A program made the translations under genes and the position numbers. Below are positions 61,921-64,000 of a stretch of DNA of 64,000 nt, one piece after another; position 1 is the first letter of the stretch; every line of letters starts with the position of its first letter. Source of the DNA: Neisseria sp. DTU_2020_1000833_1_SI_GRL_NUU_006. Its GTDB lineage: Bacteria; Pseudomonadota; Gammaproteobacteria; Burkholderiales; Neisseriaceae. Where the stretch lies: contig CP135593.1 of assembly GCA_032388755.1 (NCBI GenBank), positions 1,178,001 to 1,242,000 on the forward strand, written 5' to 3'. A model generated the notes under the pieces. The model was not told the origin of the DNA, did not search any database, and saw nothing but the letters and a program-made list of their open reading frames with translations.

Positions 61921-62871
61921 ATGAGCAACCATCACAAACTCATCATCCTCGGTTCAGGCCCCGCCGGCTACACCGCCGCCGTCTATGCCGCCCGCGCAAA
62001 CCTCAAGCCCGTCATCATTACCGGCGTCGAACAGGGCGGACAACTGATGACCACCACCGAAGTCGACAACTGGCCCGCCGATGCCGAAGGCGTACAAGGC
62101 CCCGAACTGATGGCGCGTTTCCAAGCCCATGCCGAACGCTTCGGCACCGAAATGATTTTTGACCAAATCCACACCGTCGATTTGCAAAACCGCCCCTTCA
62201 CCCTAAAAGGCGACATGGGCGAATACACCTGCGACGCCCTGATCGTCGCCACCGGCGCATCCGCCAAATATCTGGGGCTGCCCAGCGAAGAAACCTTTGC
62301 CGGCAAAGGCGTATCCGCTTGCGCGACCTGCGACGGTTTCTTCTATAAACAGCAAGACGTAGCCGTTGTCGGAGGCGGCAATACTGCCGTAGAGGAAGCC
62401 CTTTACCTCGCCAACATCGCCAACACCGTTACCCTGATCCACCGCCGCGACAGCTTCCGCGCCGAAAAAATCATGGTGGACAAACTCATGCAGCGCGTTG
62501 AAGAAGGCAAAATCATCCTCAAGCTCAACAGCAATCTGGACGAAGTCTTGGGCGATGAAGGCGGCGTTACCGGCGCTCGTCTGAAACACAATGACGGCAC
62601 TACCGAAGACATCGCCGTCAAAGGCGTTTTCATCGCCATCGGCCATAAACCCAACACTGACATTTTCAAAGGCCAGCTCGATATGGACGAAACCGGCTAC
62701 CTGAAAACCAAAGGCGGTACAGGCGACAACGTCGGCGCGACCAACATCGAAGGCGTATGGGCGGCAGGCGACGTCAAAGACCATACCTACCGCCAAGCCA
62801 TCACCAGCGCAGCTTCAGGCTGCCAAGCCGCACTGGATGCCGAACGCTGGCTCGACCGCCAAGGGTTGTAA
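61921..62871 (+). CDS. trxB: thioredoxin reductase
   Basis: The 316-aa flavoprotein has the FAD motif ILGSGPAGYTAAVYAARANL, the redox pair SACATCDGFFYK, NADPH motif VVGGGNTAVEEALYLANIA, and GVWAAGDVKDHTYRQAITSA. It reduces thioredoxin, which can feed ribonucleotide reductase in this same window. An AAGGAAA site precedes the ATG. Confidence 0.97.
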   Translation: MSNHHKLIILGSGPAGYTAAVYAARANLKPVIITGVEQGGQLMTTTEVDNWPADAEGVQGPELMARFQAHAERFGTEMIFDQIHTVDLQNRPFTLKGDMGEYTCDALIVATGASAKYLGLPSEETFAGKGVSACATCDGFFYKQQDVAVVGGGNTAVEEALYLANIANTVTLIHRRDSFRAEKIMVDKLMQRVEEGKIILKLNSNLDEVLGDEGGVTGARLKHNDGTTEDIAVKGVFIAIGHKPNTDIFKGQLDMDETGYLKTKGGTGDNVGATNIEGVWAAGDVKDHTYRQAITSAASGCQAALDAERWLDRQGL

Positions 62872-62973
62872 AACATCTCTGTATTGTATGGAGTAGAAAC
62901 CAGTTCGATTAGACTCATTCCAAACAAGCTGCTAACCCGATGTCCATATGACATTTTAAAAATTAAACATAAG

Positions 62974-63020
62974 AAAAAGTCGTCTGAAAATCCTAATCCC
63001 AGTTTTCAGACGACCTTTTT
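62974..63020 (+). terminator. DUS inverted-repeat terminator after trxB
   Basis: AAAAAGTCGTCTGAAAA and TTTTCAGACGACCTTTTTG flank an 11-base loop. The rest of the 62872-63198 gap is AT-rich with no gene seen. Confidence 0.75.
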
Positions 63021-63159
63021 GTATTAATTACGAGATTTAAAAAAAGCAATCACATTACAACCTTCTAATTCTGACGACCTTCATTCCTTCTACTTATAAC
63101 AGTAAAACTATACAAGCTGTACTTCTTCGCCTTACCCGTTTTGCAACAGTCATAATAAA

Positions 63160-63193
63160 ATAAAAACGGCAGATTGAATAAGCTGCCGTTTTC
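63160..63193 (-). terminator. terminator after ftsH
   Basis: AACGGCAG (63165-63172) and CTGCCGTT (63183-63190) with a 10-base loop and T runs, just beyond the ftsH stop. Confidence 0.88.
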
Positions 63194-63198
63194 CATGT

Positions 63199-64000
63199 TT
63201 ATGATTTATTTCCAGAATCTTCGGAATTTCTGATCGGAGCAGATTCCTCAACGATAGTTTCCAGAGGTTCAGGCTCTGTTGCAGATTCGGATTGTTCCGG
63301 CTCATCCTGACGAATATTGTGACTGTAATCTTTTGGCGGGCTAGGTTGTTTGCCTGCCATAATTTCCAACACTTGATCACGATCGATGGTTTCCCAATCC
63401 ATTAAAGCTTTACACATGGTTTCCATTTTATCGCGGTTTTCATCAAGGATTTTGTAGGCTAACTGATATTGTTCGTCCAAAATACGACGTACTTCAGCAT
63501 CAATATCTTGTTGCGTTTTTTCGGAAATGTTTTGAGAACGGGTAACGCTGCGTCCTAAAAATACTTCGTCTTCGTTTTCCGAATAAACCATGACGCCCAT
63601 TTTATCGCTCATGCCGTAACGGGTTACCATCTCCCGCGCCATTTGCGTGGCACGTTCGAAATCGTTGGCAGCACCGGTCGAAATTCGGCCGACGAAGATG
63701 TCTTCGGCAATACGGCCGCCAAACAAGATGGAAAGCTGACTGAGCATTTGGTCTTTATACATGCTGATACGGTCGCGTTCGGGAAGCTGCCAAGTCAAAC
63801 CGAGCGCACGGCCGCGCGGCATGATGGTTACTTTATGAACGGGATCAGTAAACGGCAGGCTTTCGGCAACAATCGCATGACCTGCTTCATGGTAGGCAGT
63901 CGCACGTTTTTCGTCTTCATGCATTACCATGCTGCGGCGTTCTGGACCCATATAGATTTTGTCTTTGGCATCTTCGAAATCGCTTTGGTCGACTTTGGTT
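63199..64000 (-). CDS. ftsH: ATP-dependent membrane protease FtsH, 3' part
   Basis: About 267 C-terminal residues are visible; the gene runs off the right edge. The zinc motif TAYHEAGHAIVAES and PVHKVTIMPRGRALGLT, FVGRISTGAANDFERAT, and RYGMSDKMG are FtsH. The protease degrades sigma32, LpxC and unassembled membrane proteins. The C-terminal tail is acidic and low-complexity (EPEQSESATEPEPLE), as usual in the family. An ATG at 63951 is internal, not the start. Confidence 0.96.
   Translation of the reverse strand, partial: TKVDQSDFEDAKDKIYMGPERRSMVMHEDEKRATAYHEAGHAIVAESLPFTDPVHKVTIMPRGRALGLTWQLPERDRISMYKDQMLSQLSILFGGRIAEDIFVGRISTGAANDFERATQMAREMVTRYGMSDKMGVMVYSENEDEVFLGRSVTRSQNISEKTQQDIDAEVRRILDEQYQLAYKILDENRDKMETMCKALMDWETIDRDQVLEIMAGKQPSPPKDYSHNIRQDEPEQSESATEPEPLETIVEESAPIRNSEDSGNKS

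Noticed and set aside
1..64000. tRNA or rRNA genes
   Set aside because: No tRNA- or rRNA-like sequence was noticed by eye; a covariance search was not possible.

Overview
The window comes from a commensal Neisseria. Dozens of copies of a 12-mer DNA uptake sequence, AGGTCGTCTGAA, are spread through it, often as inverted pairs that form terminators. This is the dialect I associate with the N. mucosa/sicca group rather than the meningococcal ATGCCGTCTGAA. Correia-type and IS1655-like repeats and the housekeeping gene content agree. The species is inferred; no rRNA gene is present.

Layout. 0-6.3 kb: the 3' end of an FAD amine/amino-acid oxidoreductase, a lipoprotein, and the aerobic ribonucleotide reductase block nrdA / AT-rich unknown gene / nrdB / yfaE-type ferredoxin, preceded by a paired NrdR-like operator. 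6.6-12.2 kb: an iron-sulfur assembly block (iscR, iscS, iscU, a helix-hairpin-helix gene, iscA, hscB) with an IscR operator. It is interspersed with a Fic toxin-antitoxin pair, a 42-codon ORF ending in the NrdA redox tail, a small membrane-peptide ORF, a non-stop arfA gene and a 178-bp tandem repeat. 12.4-25.4 kb: lldD, a SpoU methyltransferase, rpoE/rseA, tilS, accA, hslR, an outer-membrane barrel, recD, rlmJ, dinB and cysH. 25.7-29.6 kb: alpha carbonic anhydrase, cysD without cysN, cysG and a YdcH-family protein.

29.8-41.8 kb is a defence island built on a complete type I-C CRISPR-Cas locus (cas3-cas5-cas8c-cas7-cas4-cas1-cas2 plus a short array). Two AT-rich genes are embedded in the cas operon: a DUF262/DUF1524 (GmrSD-like) nuclease between cas3 and cas5, and an Nmad2-like nucleotide-modification-associated protein between cas4 and cas1. 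The array is split by an IS5-family element sitting inside a spacer. The cas genes carry several copies of the Pasteurellaceae uptake signal AAGTGCGGT, which points to inter-family transfer. A small-RNA candidate with its own promoter and terminator abuts the trailer end of the array.

42-64 kb: a MerR-type promoter with copZ, an osmoprotectant permease/binding-protein fusion, an IS30-family remnant, a secreted nuclease, rpiA, ispF, ilvD, the lutABC lactate operon, two MFS transporters, a DUF945 protein, hemB, an IS3-family element inactivated by a Correia element, trxB and the 3' part of ftsH. Functional links inside the window include iron-sulfur supply with ribonucleotide reductase maintenance, two independent L-lactate oxidation routes (lldD and lutABC), and part of assimilatory sulfate reduction (cysH, cysD, cysG).
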